64,000 nucleotides of DNA, from assembly GCF_030450125.1 (NCBI RefSeq), contig NZ_CP123923.1, positions 4,154,001 through 4,218,000 on the forward strand. Reading direction: 5' to 3'. Shown here piece by piece: positions 51,470-59,869 of this stretch. Origin of the DNA: Streptomyces sp. WP-1. Its GTDB lineage: Bacteria > Actinomycetota > Actinomycetes > Streptomycetales > Streptomycetaceae. Under the pieces are notes generated by a model. That model was given only the letters and a program-made list of their open reading frames with translations. It did no database searches and was not told where the DNA came from. Each line of letters begins with the position of its first letter. Within the stretch, counting starts at the first letter, position 1. Made by a program: the position numbers and the translations under genes.

Positions 51470-52105
51470 ATGCGCCTCCACGTCGTCGACCACCCCCTGG
51501 TCGCTCACAAGCTCACCACGCTGCGCGACCAGCGCACCGACTCCGCGACCTTCCGCCGGCTCGCCGACGAGCTGGTCACCCTGCTCGCCTACGAGGCCAC
51601 GCGGGACGTGCGCACCGAGATCGTCGACATCGACACGCCGGTCGCCCGCACCACCGGTGTGAAGCTCGCCCGCCCCCGCCCGCTCGTGGTGCCGATCCTG
51701 CGCGCCGGTCTCGGCATGCTCGACGGCATGGTCCGGCTGCTGCCGACCGCCGAGGTGGGCTTCCTGGGCATGATCCGCAACGAGGAGACGCTGGAAGCCT
51801 CCACGTACGCCACGCGGATGCCGGAGGACCTCTCGGGCCGCCAGGTCTACGTCCTCGACCCGATGCTGGCCACGGGCGGCACCCTGGTCGCCGCCATCCG
51901 CGAGCTGATCCGGCGCGGCGCGGACGACGTCACGGCCGTGGTCCTGCTGGCCGCGCCCGAGGGCGTCGAACTGATGGAGCGCGAACTGGCGGGCACGCCG
52001 GTGACGGTGGTGACCGCCGCGGTCGACGACCACCTCAACGAGCACGGCTACATCATCCCGGGCCTGGGCGACGCGGGCGACCGTCTGTACGGCGCGGCGG
52101 AGTAG
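51470..52105 (+). CDS. upp: Uracil phosphoribosyltransferase
   Basis: A 211-residue type I phosphoribosyltransferase making UMP from uracil and PRPP (pyrimidine salvage). PRPP-binding loop [48 protein letters not shown] and the C-terminal [17 protein letters not shown] are all canonical. The ATG at 51470 matches the usual N-terminus [15 protein letters not shown]; an ATG two codons earlier is also in frame. Confidence 0.95.
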   Translation: MRLHVVDHPLVAHKLTTLRDQRTDSATFRRLADELVTLLAYEATRDVRTEIVDIDTPVARTTGVKLARPRPLVVPILRAGLGMLDGMVRLLPTAEVGFLGMIRNEETLEASTYATRMPEDLSGRQVYVLDPMLATGGTLVAAIRELIRRGADDVTAVVLLAAPEGVELMERELAGTPVTVVTAAVDDHLNEHGYIIPGLGDAGDRLYGAAE

Positions 52106-52126
52106 CGGAGCCTTTCAGCACCGTGC

Positions 52127-52176
52127 GGGGGTCGCGCCCCCGAAGGGACGCGGGGAACTGCGCGAGCAACCCCCCG
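52127..52176. repeat. Hairpin plus Streptomyces dispersed repeat motif
   Basis: GGGGG-TCGCG-CCCCC (52127-52141) is followed by CGGGGAACTGCGCGA (52151-52165), a word I recall as scattered in many Streptomyces genomes near gene ends. It lies between the convergent upp and LytR_C genes and may serve as terminator. Confidence 0.5.
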
Positions 52177-52200
52177 GGACCCGCACCCGGCGACGAACCC

Positions 52201-52851
52201 TCAGCACCCCTTCTTTTCCGCTGAGCCGACGGCAGTCGAGGGCGCGGACAGGGCCGTCACCGCCTTGTCCGCGTCCGCCGCCTTCACCAGCCCCTTGAAC
52301 CCGTCCCCGAGGATGAGGTCGAGCGTGGCACCCTTGCGCCCGTCGGGCCGCTGCTCCGCGCCCGCGACCTGCGCGCCGAGCACCGGCAGGGACGTGTCGA
52401 CCGCGGACGTCGGCCCGAGGACCACCCCCGCGCCCTTGACCTTCTTGTCGTAGTCCGCACCGGCGTTGCCGACGTCACCGATCTTGAACCCGCGCTTCTT
52501 CAGCTGGTCCGCGGTGTCCTTGGCGAGCCCGGTGCGCGCGGTGGCGTTGAAGACGTTCACGGTGATCCGGCCGGGCGGGGTCGGCACCTTCCCGCCGTGC
52601 GCGGTCGCGGCCCGCGCCGCGTCGGTCCTGCTCTTGGCCGGGCAGCGCTTCGCGGCGTCGGCGGTCGATCCGCCACCGCTGAAGACGTCGATCAGCTCCA
52701 GCGTGCCCCAGCCGAGCAGGCCGAGCGTGCACACGGAGGCCAGTACGGCCGCGACCAGCCGGCCTCGCCGCCGGGGACGGCGCATCCGGGGGTACTTCGT
52801 CCCCGTGATCTTGTATTTGCCGCCCATGCCGGGGGGAGTCAGCATGCTCAT
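52201..52851 (-). CDS. LytR C-terminal (LytR_C) domain membrane protein
   Basis: A 216-residue protein. A basic cytosolic N-terminus, one transmembrane helix (LVAAVLASVCTLGLLGWGTLELI, about 32-54) and an extracytoplasmic LytR_C domain (ITVNVFNATARTGLAKDTADQLKKRGFKIGDVGNAG... GVVLGPTSAVDTS). The domain is often fused to cell-wall ligases of the LCP family, but here it stands alone, suggesting an accessory wall-binding role. A Cys pair (RCPAK, KKGC end) may form a disulfide. Confidence 0.85.
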   Translation of the reverse strand: MSMLTPPGMGGKYKITGTKYPRMRRPRRRGRLVAAVLASVCTLGLLGWGTLELIDVFSGGGSTADAAKRCPAKSRTDAARAATAHGGKVPTPPGRITVNVFNATARTGLAKDTADQLKKRGFKIGDVGNAGADYDKKVKGAGVVLGPTSAVDTSLPVLGAQVAGAEQRPDGRKGATLDLILGDGFKGLVKAADADKAVTALSAPSTAVGSAEKKGC

Positions 52852-52990
52852 GAGCGCAGCGTAGTGCGCCGGGGCGGGGATGCCTATCAGATGATCAGCA
52901 GAGGGGGCCCAGTGGAACCCGAACGGGTCAATCGGCGGACGTCACAGGGCCGGTCGGCGTAACCGGCGAGGGCCCGGCCGACCGGTCCGG

Positions 52991-53287
52991 TCAGCCGAGT
53001 TCGAGCACCCGCGCGTGCAGCACCTGGCGCTGCTGGAGCGCCGCGCGCACCGCGCGGTGCAGGCCGTCCTCCAGGTAGAGATCGCCCTGCCACTTCACGA
53101 CATGCGCGAAGAGGTCGCCGTAGAACGTCGAGTCCTCCGCGAGCAGGGTCTCCAGGTCGAGCTGCTGCTTGGTCGTCACGAGCTGATCGAGGCGGACCGG
53201 GCGCGGCGCGACGTCCGCCCACTGCCGGGTGCTTTCCCGGCCGTGATCGGGGTACGGCCGGCCGTTTCCGATGCGCTTGAAGATCAC
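52991..53287 (-). CDS. Conserved 98-residue actinobacterial protein (VapB-like in annotation)
   Basis: MIFKRIGNGRPYPDHG, PRPVRLDQLVTTKQQLDLETLLAEDSTFYGDLFAHVVKWQGDLYLEDGLHRAVRAALQQRQVLHARVLEL. The LEDGLHRAVRAAL portion recalls the ParB/Srx motif. Public annotation often names the family a VapB antitoxin, but no toxin is adjacent, so I treat the role as unknown. It starts with GTG and is divergent from the HerA-like gene. Confidence 0.7.
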   Translation of the reverse strand: MIFKRIGNGRPYPDHGRESTRQWADVAPRPVRLDQLVTTKQQLDLETLLAEDSTFYGDLFAHVVKWQGDLYLEDGLHRAVRAALQQRQVLHARVLELG

Positions 53288-53431
53288 ACGGAAAGCCTAC
53301 CGGCCCAGACGTTCCGGGCGCAGCCATGGCGCCGCAGTGCGACGCTTGAAAAGGTTCCGCAAACAGTACAAATGCCGCCTATCGGCAGCAGAGGCCGTGG
53401 CGGAGGGGCAGGCGAAGGGACAGGGGACCAG

Positions 53432-55021
53432 ATGAGCGACCGCGACGCAGAGCCCGGAGCCGGTCCCGGCGCGGACCCTCAGGGCCCCGCCGGCGCCGGG
53501 CTCCCCGGTCCGGCCCGGGAGATCGCCGCCGGGTACGCCTTCTCCGGACCCGCCCTCGACCTCGGCGCCCTCCTGTGGGACGGCGTCTGCCACCCGGACG
53601 CCCCGGTCCGCGTCCCGCTGTCCATGCTCAACCGGCACGGCCTGGTCGCGGGCGCCACCGGCACCGGCAAGACCAAGACCCTCCAGCTGATCGCCGAGCA
53701 GCTGTCGGCGCGGGGGGTGCCGGTGTTCCTCGCGGACGTCAAGGGCGACCTGTCCGGGATCGCGCGCCCCGGCCGGGACGACGAGCGGGTACGGCAGCGG
53801 TCCGGCGAGGTCGGCAGGAGCTGGACCCCGGCCGGGTTCCCGGCGGAGTTCTACGCGCTCGGCGGCCTCGGCCACGGCATCCCGGTGCGCGCCACGGTCA
53901 CGAGTTTCGGACCGGTGCTGCTGTCCAAGGTGCTCGGGCTCAACCAGACCCAGGAGCAGTCCCTCGGCCTGATCTTCCACTACGCCGACACCAAGGGCCT
54001 GGAGCTGATCGACCTCAAGGACCTCCGCGCGGTCGTCGCCTTCCTCACCTCCGACGAGGGCAGACCCGAGCTGAAGGGCATCGGCGGGCTCTCCACGGCC
54101 ACCGCCGGGGTGATCCTGCGCTCGCTCACCGCCTTCGAGGCGCGGGGCATGGCGGACTTCTTCGGGGAACCGGAGTTCGACACGGCCGGCTTCCTGCGGA
54201 CGGCCGACGACGGCCGGGGCACCGTCTCCGTCCTCGAACTGGCCGCCGTACAGGACAGACCGCAGCTGTTCTCCACCTTCCTGATGTGGCTGCTGGCCGA
54301 CCTGTTCCACGACCTGCCCGAGATCGGCGACGCCGACAGGCCGAAGCTGGTGTTCTTCTTCGACGAGGCGCACCTGCTGTTCGACGGCGCGTCCAAGGCG
54401 TTCCTGGACTCGATCACCCAGACCGTGCGGCTGATCCGCTCCAAGGGCGTCGGCGTCTTCTTCGTCACCCAGACCCCGAAGGACGTGCCCGCCGACGTCC
54501 TCGGCCAGCTCGGCAACCGCGTCCAGCACGCGCTGCGCGCCTTCACCCCGGACGACCAGAAGGCGCTGCGGGCGACCGTGCGGACCTTCCCGAGATCGTC
54601 GTACGACCTGGAGGAGCTGCTCACCGGGCTCGGCACCGGCGAGGCCGTGGTGACCGTGCTCGGCGAGAACGGCGCCCCCACCCCGGTCGCCGCGACCCGG
54701 CTGCGTGCCCCCGAGTCCCTGATGGGCCCGCTGGATCCGGCCGAACTGGACGACGCGGTACGGAACTCGCCGCTCCATGGCCGTTACGCACAGGCTGTGG
54801 ACCGGGAGTCGGCGTACGAGAAGCTGAGCGCCGCGCAGGCCGCCCCGGAGCCGGAGCCGGAGCCGGTGCGGACGCGGGCGCGGGCGCCGAAGGAGGAGCC
54901 CACGCTGGTCGAACAGGTCGTCGGCAGCGGGATGTTCAAGTCCCTGGCCCGCTCGGTCGGCACCCAGCTGGGCCGCGAGATCACCCGGTCCCTGTTCGGG
55001 ACGGCGCGCCGCAGACGGTGA
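53432..55021 (+). CDS. HerA-like ATPase (DUF853 / helicase HerA-like)
   Basis: A 529-residue P-loop ATPase of the HerA/FtsK superfamily. Walker A is AGATGTGKTKT (about 75), Walker B is LVFFFDEAHLLFDG (about 310), and FFVTQTPKDVPADVLGQLGNRVQHALRAFTPDDQKA completes the conserved core. A Pro/Ala-rich N-terminus and a Glu/Pro linker near 470 precede a short basic C-terminal tail. Usually encoded without NurA partner, as here. Probable role in DNA translocation or processing. Confidence 0.85.
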   Translation: MSDRDAEPGAGPGADPQGPAGAGLPGPAREIAAGYAFSGPALDLGALLWDGVCHPDAPVRVPLSMLNRHGLVAGATGTGKTKTLQLIAEQLSARGVPVFLADVKGDLSGIARPGRDDERVRQRSGEVGRSWTPAGFPAEFYALGGLGHGIPVRATVTSFGPVLLSKVLGLNQTQEQSLGLIFHYADTKGLELIDLKDLRAVVAFLTSDEGRPELKGIGGLSTATAGVILRSLTAFEARGMADFFGEPEFDTAGFLRTADDGRGTVSVLELAAVQDRPQLFSTFLMWLLADLFHDLPEIGDADRPKLVFFFDEAHLLFDGASKAFLDSITQTVRLIRSKGVGVFFVTQTPKDVPADVLGQLGNRVQHALRAFTPDDQKALRATVRTFPRSSYDLEELLTGLGTGEAVVTVLGENGAPTPVAATRLRAPESLMGPLDPAELDDAVRNSPLHGRYAQAVDRESAYEKLSAAQAAPEPEPEPVRTRARAPKEEPTLVEQVVGSGMFKSLARSVGTQLGREITRSLFGTARRRR

Positions 55022-55103
55022 ACGACCGGCCGCCGGTCCGGAGACGGTGACCGGCCGCCGGACCGGTGGCGGTGGGCGCGTCCGGTCCGGCGGTGCGGGC
55101 GGT

Positions 55104-55799
55104 TCAGACGGTCTGCGGCACCTGCTTCGCCCGGTGCCGGATGCGGAACGCGGTGATGATCTCGGTGATGCCCACCACGACCAGCCAGATGCCGCCGACG
55201 AGGGTCAGTACGGCCACCGACTCGAAGGGCGAGTCGATCAGCACGATCCCGGCGACGAAGGTCAGCACGCCGAGCGCGATCTGCCAGCCGCGCGCGGGCA
55301 TCCGGGGGTCGGAGATCGCGGCCATGGTGTGGGTGACCCCGCGGATCAGCCAGCCGATGCCGATCCACAGGGCGAGCAGCAGGATCGACTGCATGGGCCC
55401 GCGGAAGCAGAGCAGGCCGAGCAGGATCGACAGCGCGCCGCTGATGAACGCCAGCACCCGCAGCGAGGTCGCCTGGTGCGTGCCGAACGCTGCGGTGAGC
55501 TGGAACACGCCGCTGACCAGCAGATAGAGCCCGAAGAGGACGCCGGCCACGACCAGCGAGTGGCCCGGCCACACCAGGACCAGGACGCCCAGGACCAGCG
55601 AGGCGATCCCGGTGACCAGGACCACCTGCCAGGCGGCCTTGGCCAGGGCGTGCAGCGGTCCCTCGACCGGCGGTTCGGCCTCATGGCGCTCGCGGCGCGC
55701 CTGCGGTTCGTGCGGGGCGCCCGGCGGATGTCCGCCGTGGACGCGCTGGTCGTCGTACTCACGGCCCCATTCCGGACCGTGATGCGATGCCTCGGTCAT
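55104..55799 (-). CDS. HdeD family membrane protein
   Basis: A 231-residue protein. A hydrophilic His/Gly/Arg-rich N-terminus (1-60) is followed by six membrane helices in three pairs (VVLVTGIASLVLGVLVLVWPG, LVVAGVLFGLYLLVSGVFQL, VLAFISGALSILLGLLCF, ILLLALWIGIGWLIRGV, IALGVLTFVAGIVLI, VLTLVGGIWLVVVGITEII). HdeD homologues are linked to acid resistance in enterobacteria; the role here is unknown. The ATG at 55799 was chosen after excluding a 12-codon Arg-rich extension. Confidence 0.82.
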   Translation of the reverse strand: MTEASHHGPEWGREYDDQRVHGGHPPGAPHEPQARRERHEAEPPVEGPLHALAKAAWQVVLVTGIASLVLGVLVLVWPGHSLVVAGVLFGLYLLVSGVFQLTAAFGTHQATSLRVLAFISGALSILLGLLCFRGPMQSILLLALWIGIGWLIRGVTHTMAAISDPRMPARGWQIALGVLTFVAGIVLIDSPFESVAVLTLVGGIWLVVVGITEIITAFRIRHRAKQVPQTV

Positions 55800-55831
55800 G
55801 CTCCATGCTCGGAACGGCTCCGCGCGGTCCG

Positions 55832-55860
55832 CCACCCGGGTGGGCCACCCGGGTGGCCCA
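55832..55860. terminator. GC-rich palindromes after the HhH-GPD gene
   Basis: TGGGCCACCC-GGGTGGCCCA (55841-55860) is a perfect 20-bp palindrome, overlapped by CCACCCGGGTGG (55832-55843). It lies in the gap downstream of the minus-strand glycosylase gene. Confidence 0.45.
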
Positions 55861-55934
55861 CCAGGCGTACCGCGGACCGGCGATCGGGCGACCCGCGGAC
55901 CCGCGACCGGGCACCCGCGGACCCGCTTCCGGGT

Positions 55935-56555
55935 CTACTTCCGGGCCGCCTTCTCCGCCTTGGCCGTCTTCGTCGCCTTGGCCGCCTTGGCCGCCGCCTT
56001 CATCTCCTGCTTGTGGGCGCGCACCTTGGTGAGCGAGTCCGGTCCGGTGATGTCGGCGACGGACCGGTAGGAGTCCGGTTCGCCGTAGGCGCCGGCCGCC
56101 TCGCGCCAGCCCGCCGGCGCGACCCCGAGCTGCTTGCCCAGCAGCGCGAGGAAGATCTGCGCCTTCTGCCGTCCGAACCCCGGCAGCTCCTCCAGGCGTT
56201 TCAGCAGCTCGGACCCGCTGCCGACGCCCCGCCAGACGGCCTCGGCGTCCCCGTCGTAGTGCTCGACCAGGTACTGGCACAGCTGCTGGACGCGTTTGGC
56301 CATGGAGCCCGGGTAGCGGTGCACGGCCGGCTTCCCGGCGAGCAGCGCGGCGAACGCCTCCGGGTCCCGCGCCGCGATCTCGTGCGCGTCCAGGTCCTCG
56401 GCGCCGAGCCGGTCGGCGATGGTCCGGGGCCCCTTGAACGCCCACTCCATCGGAACCTGCTGGTCCAGCAGCATCCCGGTGAGCGCGGCGAGGGGCGAGC
56501 GTCCGAGCAGCGCGTCGGCCGCCGGATCCTGGGCGAGGTGCAGGGTGACGTCCAT
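55935..56555 (-). CDS. HhH-GPD base-excision DNA repair protein
   Basis: A 206-residue glycosylase-fold protein. LGRSPLAALTGMLLDQQVPMEWAFKGPRTI and the helix-hairpin-helix LEELPGFGRQKAQIFLALLGKQL are clear; the catalytic Asp after the HhH is not certain (SVADITGPDSL). A Lys/Ala-rich tail (MKAAAKAAKATKTAKAEKAARK) is typical of the Streptomyces form. Substrate unknown. Confidence 0.82.
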   Translation of the reverse strand: MDVTLHLAQDPAADALLGRSPLAALTGMLLDQQVPMEWAFKGPRTIADRLGAEDLDAHEIAARDPEAFAALLAGKPAVHRYPGSMAKRVQQLCQYLVEHYDGDAEAVWRGVGSGSELLKRLEELPGFGRQKAQIFLALLGKQLGVAPAGWREAAGAYGEPDSYRSVADITGPDSLTKVRAHKQEMKAAAKAAKATKTAKAEKAARK

Positions 56556-56614
56556 GGGTCGATGATCCCGCGTCGCGGCTGATCGCGCGTCGCGTACGAT
56601 TCCCCCGTTGGAAA

Positions 56615-56633
56615 TTAGGCAAGGCTAACCTAA
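56615..56633 (+). promoter_or_regulatory. Iron box (DmdR/IdeR-type) upstream of the acylase gene
   Basis: TTAGGCAAGGCTAACCTAA matches the DtxR-family iron box (TTAGGTTAGGCTCACCTAA in Streptomyces) at 16 of 19 positions and has strong dyad symmetry. It lies 17 bp before the start codon, where iron-loaded repressor would block transcription. Confidence 0.7.
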
Positions 56634-56650
56634 GACTTGGAGGGCTCGGG

Positions 56651-58759
56651 GTGACCAGCGAGACCTACCGCGACGCCTTCGGCATCCCCCATCTGCGCGC
56701 GGCGGACGTGCACGCGCTGGCCCGCGCGCAGGGCCGGGTCACCGCGCTCGACCGGGCCTGGCAGCTGGAGGTCGAACGGCACCGCGCCCAGGGCACGTCC
56801 GCGTCCTTCCTCGGCCCCGATGAGGTCCCCTGGGACGTTCTCGCCCGCCGGGCCCGCCTGGCCGACACCGCCCGCCGCTGCTTCGCCGCGCTGGAACGCC
56901 GGGACCCGGAGACCGCGCGCTGGGTGCGGTCGTACGCCGACGGGGTCAACGAGGGCCTGCCGGCCGGCGCCCGCCGCGCCCCGGAGTTCGCCCGCACCGC
57001 GCTCACCCCGGGCCGCTGGGAGCCCTGGACCCCGCTCGCCGTCTGGCTCTCCACCCATCTCCTCTTCGCGGGCTTCCCGGCCAAGCTCTGGCGCGAGCAG
57101 GCGATCCGGCACCTGGGCCCGGACGCGGTGGGCCTGTTCGCCACCGACGGCCCCGGCACGGCGGGCAGCAACGGCTGGCTGCTCGCCGGCGCCCGCACCG
57201 CCACCGGCCGGCCGCTGCTCGCCGGCGACCCCCACCGCTTCATCGAGGACCCCGGTGTCTACCAGCAGATCCGCCTGGCCTGCCCCGAGTTCGACGTCCT
57301 CGGCCTGGCCGTCCCCGGCGTCCCCGGCCTGCCCCACTTCGGGCACGCGGGCGCGGTCGCCTGGGGCATCACCAACGCCATGGCCGACTACCAGGACCTC
57401 TACCGCGAGCGCCTGCGCCGCGCGGGCTCCTCGGTCGAGGTGCTGGGCCCGGACGGGCGCTGGCACCCGGCGCACGCGCACACCGAGACGCTGGAGGTCG
57501 CGGGGGAGGCGCCCGTCGAGGTCGAGGTGATCGAGACGGAGCGGGGCCCCGTGATCGCGGGGGGCCCGGAGACGCCGTACGACCCGGAGGCCGCCGACGG
57601 CGGGGCGCTCGCCCTGCGGTACCCGCCCCGCGTCACGGAGGACCTCGGCTTCGGCGCGCTGCTCCCGCTCCTGCGCGCGCGGAACGTCGCCGACGTCGAC
57701 CGGGCCCTGGACGCCTGGGCCGAGCCGGTGAACGTCGTCCAGGCGGCCGACACCGACGGCGGCACCCTGCACCGCGTCGCCGGGCGCGTCCCGCTGCGCG
57801 CCCGCGCCAACCGCCTCCACCCGGTGCCCGCCTGGCGCCCCGGCCACGACTGGCACGGCTGGCACGAGATGCCGTACGCCCCCGTCCCGGACGGCATCGC
57901 CGTGATGGCCAACCAGCGCGGCCCGGCCGCCCCGCTCGGCGTGGAGTTCGCCCCGCCGCACCGCGCCGACCGCATCCGCGCCCTCCTCGACACCGGTGGC
58001 CGCTGGAGCGCCGGGGACATGGCCGCGATCCACACCGACACGCATCTCGCCTCCGCCGCGCCCCTCCTCGACCACCTCGCCGCGCTCGACGGCCTCGCCC
58101 CGGCCGCGGCCCGGGTGCGCGACCGGCTGCTCGCGTGGGACCGCCGCATGGACGCCGACAGCACCGACGCGGCGCTCTTCGCGGCGCTGCGCGGCGCGGT
58201 CGTACGACTCCTCGCCGCACAACCGGCGTTCGCGCCGCTCACCGAACCCCCGGCGTACCCGGTGGCGCTGCGCCCCTGGCTGGCCCTCGTCCCGCGCGTC
58301 GGCTTCGCCCTCGAACACCTGCTGCGTGCCGAGGAGTTGTACGGCATCGACCGTCCGGCCCTCGTCCGTGAGGCACTTGAGGACGTGGCCGCCCAACCCC
58401 CCACCGGCACCTGGTCGGACACCCACCGCCTCGTCCCCTGGCAGGCCCTGCCGGACGGCCTGACCACCCCGGGCCTGGCCGGCGACCACGACTGCGTGCT
58501 GTGCACCTCCGCCGTGCCCGGCCTCACCGACCTTGCCGCCCGCGGCCCCGCCGCCCGCTGGGTCTGGGACCTCGCCGACCGGGACGCCAGCCGCTGGGTG
58601 GTCCCCTTCGGCGCCGACGGCGTCCCCGGCAGCCCGCACCACCACGACCAACTCCCCCTGTGGCTCGGGGGAGAACTCGCCCCCGTCGTCACCGACTGGA
58701 ACCGGCTCACCCCCGACCGCACCCCCGACCGCACCCTGGAGCACCCGCATGACCACTGA
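56651..58759 (+). CDS. Penicillin-acylase-family (Ntn-hydrolase) protein, probably cytosolic and iron-regulated
   Basis: A 702-residue Ntn-hydrolase. The self-cleavage site GTAGSNGWLLAG puts the nucleophile Ser at about 173, giving an alpha chain of about 172 and a beta chain of about 530 residues. Family motifs include FGIPHLRAADVHALARAQG, AGDPHRF and FGHAGAVAWGITNA. No signal peptide is present, unlike most secreted acylases of this family. The iron box 17 bp upstream and the overlapping siderophore-type acyltransferase gene suggest a role in siderophore maturation or hydrolysis, by analogy with PvdQ of pseudomonads; this is inference. The start codon is GTG. Confidence 0.85.
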   Translation: MTSETYRDAFGIPHLRAADVHALARAQGRVTALDRAWQLEVERHRAQGTSASFLGPDEVPWDVLARRARLADTARRCFAALERRDPETARWVRSYADGVNEGLPAGARRAPEFARTALTPGRWEPWTPLAVWLSTHLLFAGFPAKLWREQAIRHLGPDAVGLFATDGPGTAGSNGWLLAGARTATGRPLLAGDPHRFIEDPGVYQQIRLACPEFDVLGLAVPGVPGLPHFGHAGAVAWGITNAMADYQDLYRERLRRAGSSVEVLGPDGRWHPAHAHTETLEVAGEAPVEVEVIETERGPVIAGGPETPYDPEAADGGALALRYPPRVTEDLGFGALLPLLRARNVADVDRALDAWAEPVNVVQAADTDGGTLHRVAGRVPLRARANRLHPVPAWRPGHDWHGWHEMPYAPVPDGIAVMANQRGPAAPLGVEFAPPHRADRIRALLDTGGRWSAGDMAAIHTDTHLASAAPLLDHLAALDGLAPAAARVRDRLLAWDRRMDADSTDAALFAALRGAVVRLLAAQPAFAPLTEPPAYPVALRPWLALVPRVGFALEHLLRAEELYGIDRPALVREALEDVAAQPPTGTWSDTHRLVPWQALPDGLTTPGLAGDHDCVLCTSAVPGLTDLAARGPAARWVWDLADRDASRWVVPFGADGVPGSPHHHDQLPLWLGGELAPVVTDWNRLTPDRTPDRTLEHPHDH

Positions 58760-59336
58760 CGCGCACGAGACGTCGTACGAGCAGCACGTCGACGGCTTCG
58801 GCACCGTCCGCGTCCGTCCCCTGGACCCCGCCGCCGACGCGGACGTGATCCACGCCTGGGTGAGCGAGGAACGCGCCGCCTTCTGGGGCATGACCGGCCT
58901 CAGCCGCGACCAGGTCGCCGAGATCTACGCCCACATGGCCACCCTGGACACCCACCACGCCCACCTGGTCACCAAGGACGGCGCCCCGGCCGCCCTGTTC
59001 CAGACGTACGAGCCCGCCGCCGACCGCGTCGGCGAGTGCTACGACGTCCGCCCCGGCGACCTCGGCGTGCACGTCCTGCTCGCCCCCGCCGACCCCGCCG
59101 GCGCGCGCCCCGGCTGGTCCGCCGCGCTGCTCACCGTCCTGACGACGTACGCGCTGACCGTCCTCGGCCGGGAGCGGCTGGTGGTCGACCCGGACGTCCG
59201 CAACGCCAAGGCGATCGACCGCTTCGTCCGCCAGGGCTTCGTGCCCGGACCCGCCGTCGTACTGCCCGAGGTGGACCTCCCCGACGTGTACCTGCCCGAG
59301 AAGCACGCCCAACTCGCCTTCCTGGAGCGTCGGTAG
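58749..59336 (+). CDS. GNAT-type siderophore-biosynthesis acyltransferase (IucB/AlcB-like)
   Basis: A 195-residue protein. RVRPLDPAADADVIHAWVSEERAAFWGM and the C-terminal DVRNAKAIDRFVRQGFVPGPAVVLPEVDLPDVYLPEKHAQLAFLER match the Acetyltransf_8 family, which acylates N-hydroxylysine/hydroxyornithine or other amines in hydroxamate siderophores (IucB, MbtK). The ATG lies inside the acylase gene (11-bp overlap), so both are under the iron box. No monooxygenase or siderophore synthetase is adjacent, so the acyl acceptor must come from elsewhere. Confidence 0.8.
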   Translation: MTTDAHETSYEQHVDGFGTVRVRPLDPAADADVIHAWVSEERAAFWGMTGLSRDQVAEIYAHMATLDTHHAHLVTKDGAPAALFQTYEPAADRVGECYDVRPGDLGVHVLLAPADPAGARPGWSAALLTVLTTYALTVLGRERLVVDPDVRNAKAIDRFVRQGFVPGPAVVLPEVDLPDVYLPEKHAQLAFLERR

Positions 59337-59392
59337 CGCGCCGGTGGAGCGGGGACGGGGGGCTGGGGTGGTGCGGGGGTAGCCTTCCGGGG

Positions 59393-59869
59393 GTGACGAC
59401 TCCGCACGAGCTGATCGCGCACTACGGACTCGAACCGATCCCCCGCGAGGGCGGCCTGTTCCGGCGTACCTGGGAGGGGCCCGAGCGGGCGGACGGCCGC
59501 CCCGAGGGCGCCGCCATCGTGGCCCTGCTCACCGCGGACGACTACTCCGCCCTGCACCGCCTCCCGCACGCCGAGATCTGGCACTTCTACCTCGGCGACC
59601 CGCTGCACCTGCTGCTCCTTGCCCCCGACGGCACCACCCGCACCGCCGTCCTCGGCCCCGATCTGCGCGCCGGACAGCAGGTCCAGCTGACCGTCCCGGC
59701 CCGCACCTGGATGGGGGCGCGGGTGGCCCCGGGCGGCGCCTGGACGCACTTCGGCTGCACGACGGCCCCCGGCTTCACCTACGCGGACTACGAGCACGGG
59801 GACGCCGCGGACCTCACGGCGCGCTACCCCGCCGAGGCCGCCCGGATCAGGGAACTGTGCCGCACATGA
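59393..59869 (+). CDS. Cupin (DUF985) family protein
   Basis: A 158-residue single-domain cupin. LIAHYGLEPIPREGGLFRRTW, AIVALLTADDYSALHRLPHAEIWHFYLGDPLHLLLL and VTVPARTWMGARVAPGGAWTHFGCTTAPGFTYADYEHGD match the DUF985 cupin group. It may be a sugar epimerase-like or binding protein; the function is not established. It starts with GTG, overlaps the SDR gene by 4 bp, and follows the acyltransferase by 56 bp, so the iron box could reach it. Confidence 0.8.
   Translation: MTTPHELIAHYGLEPIPREGGLFRRTWEGPERADGRPEGAAIVALLTADDYSALHRLPHAEIWHFYLGDPLHLLLLAPDGTTRTAVLGPDLRAGQQVQLTVPARTWMGARVAPGGAWTHFGCTTAPGFTYADYEHGDAADLTARYPAEAARIRELCRT

Noticed and set aside
52991..53287. Toxin-antitoxin pair
   Set aside because: Only a VapB-like annotated protein is present. 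No PIN-domain or other toxin is adjacent.
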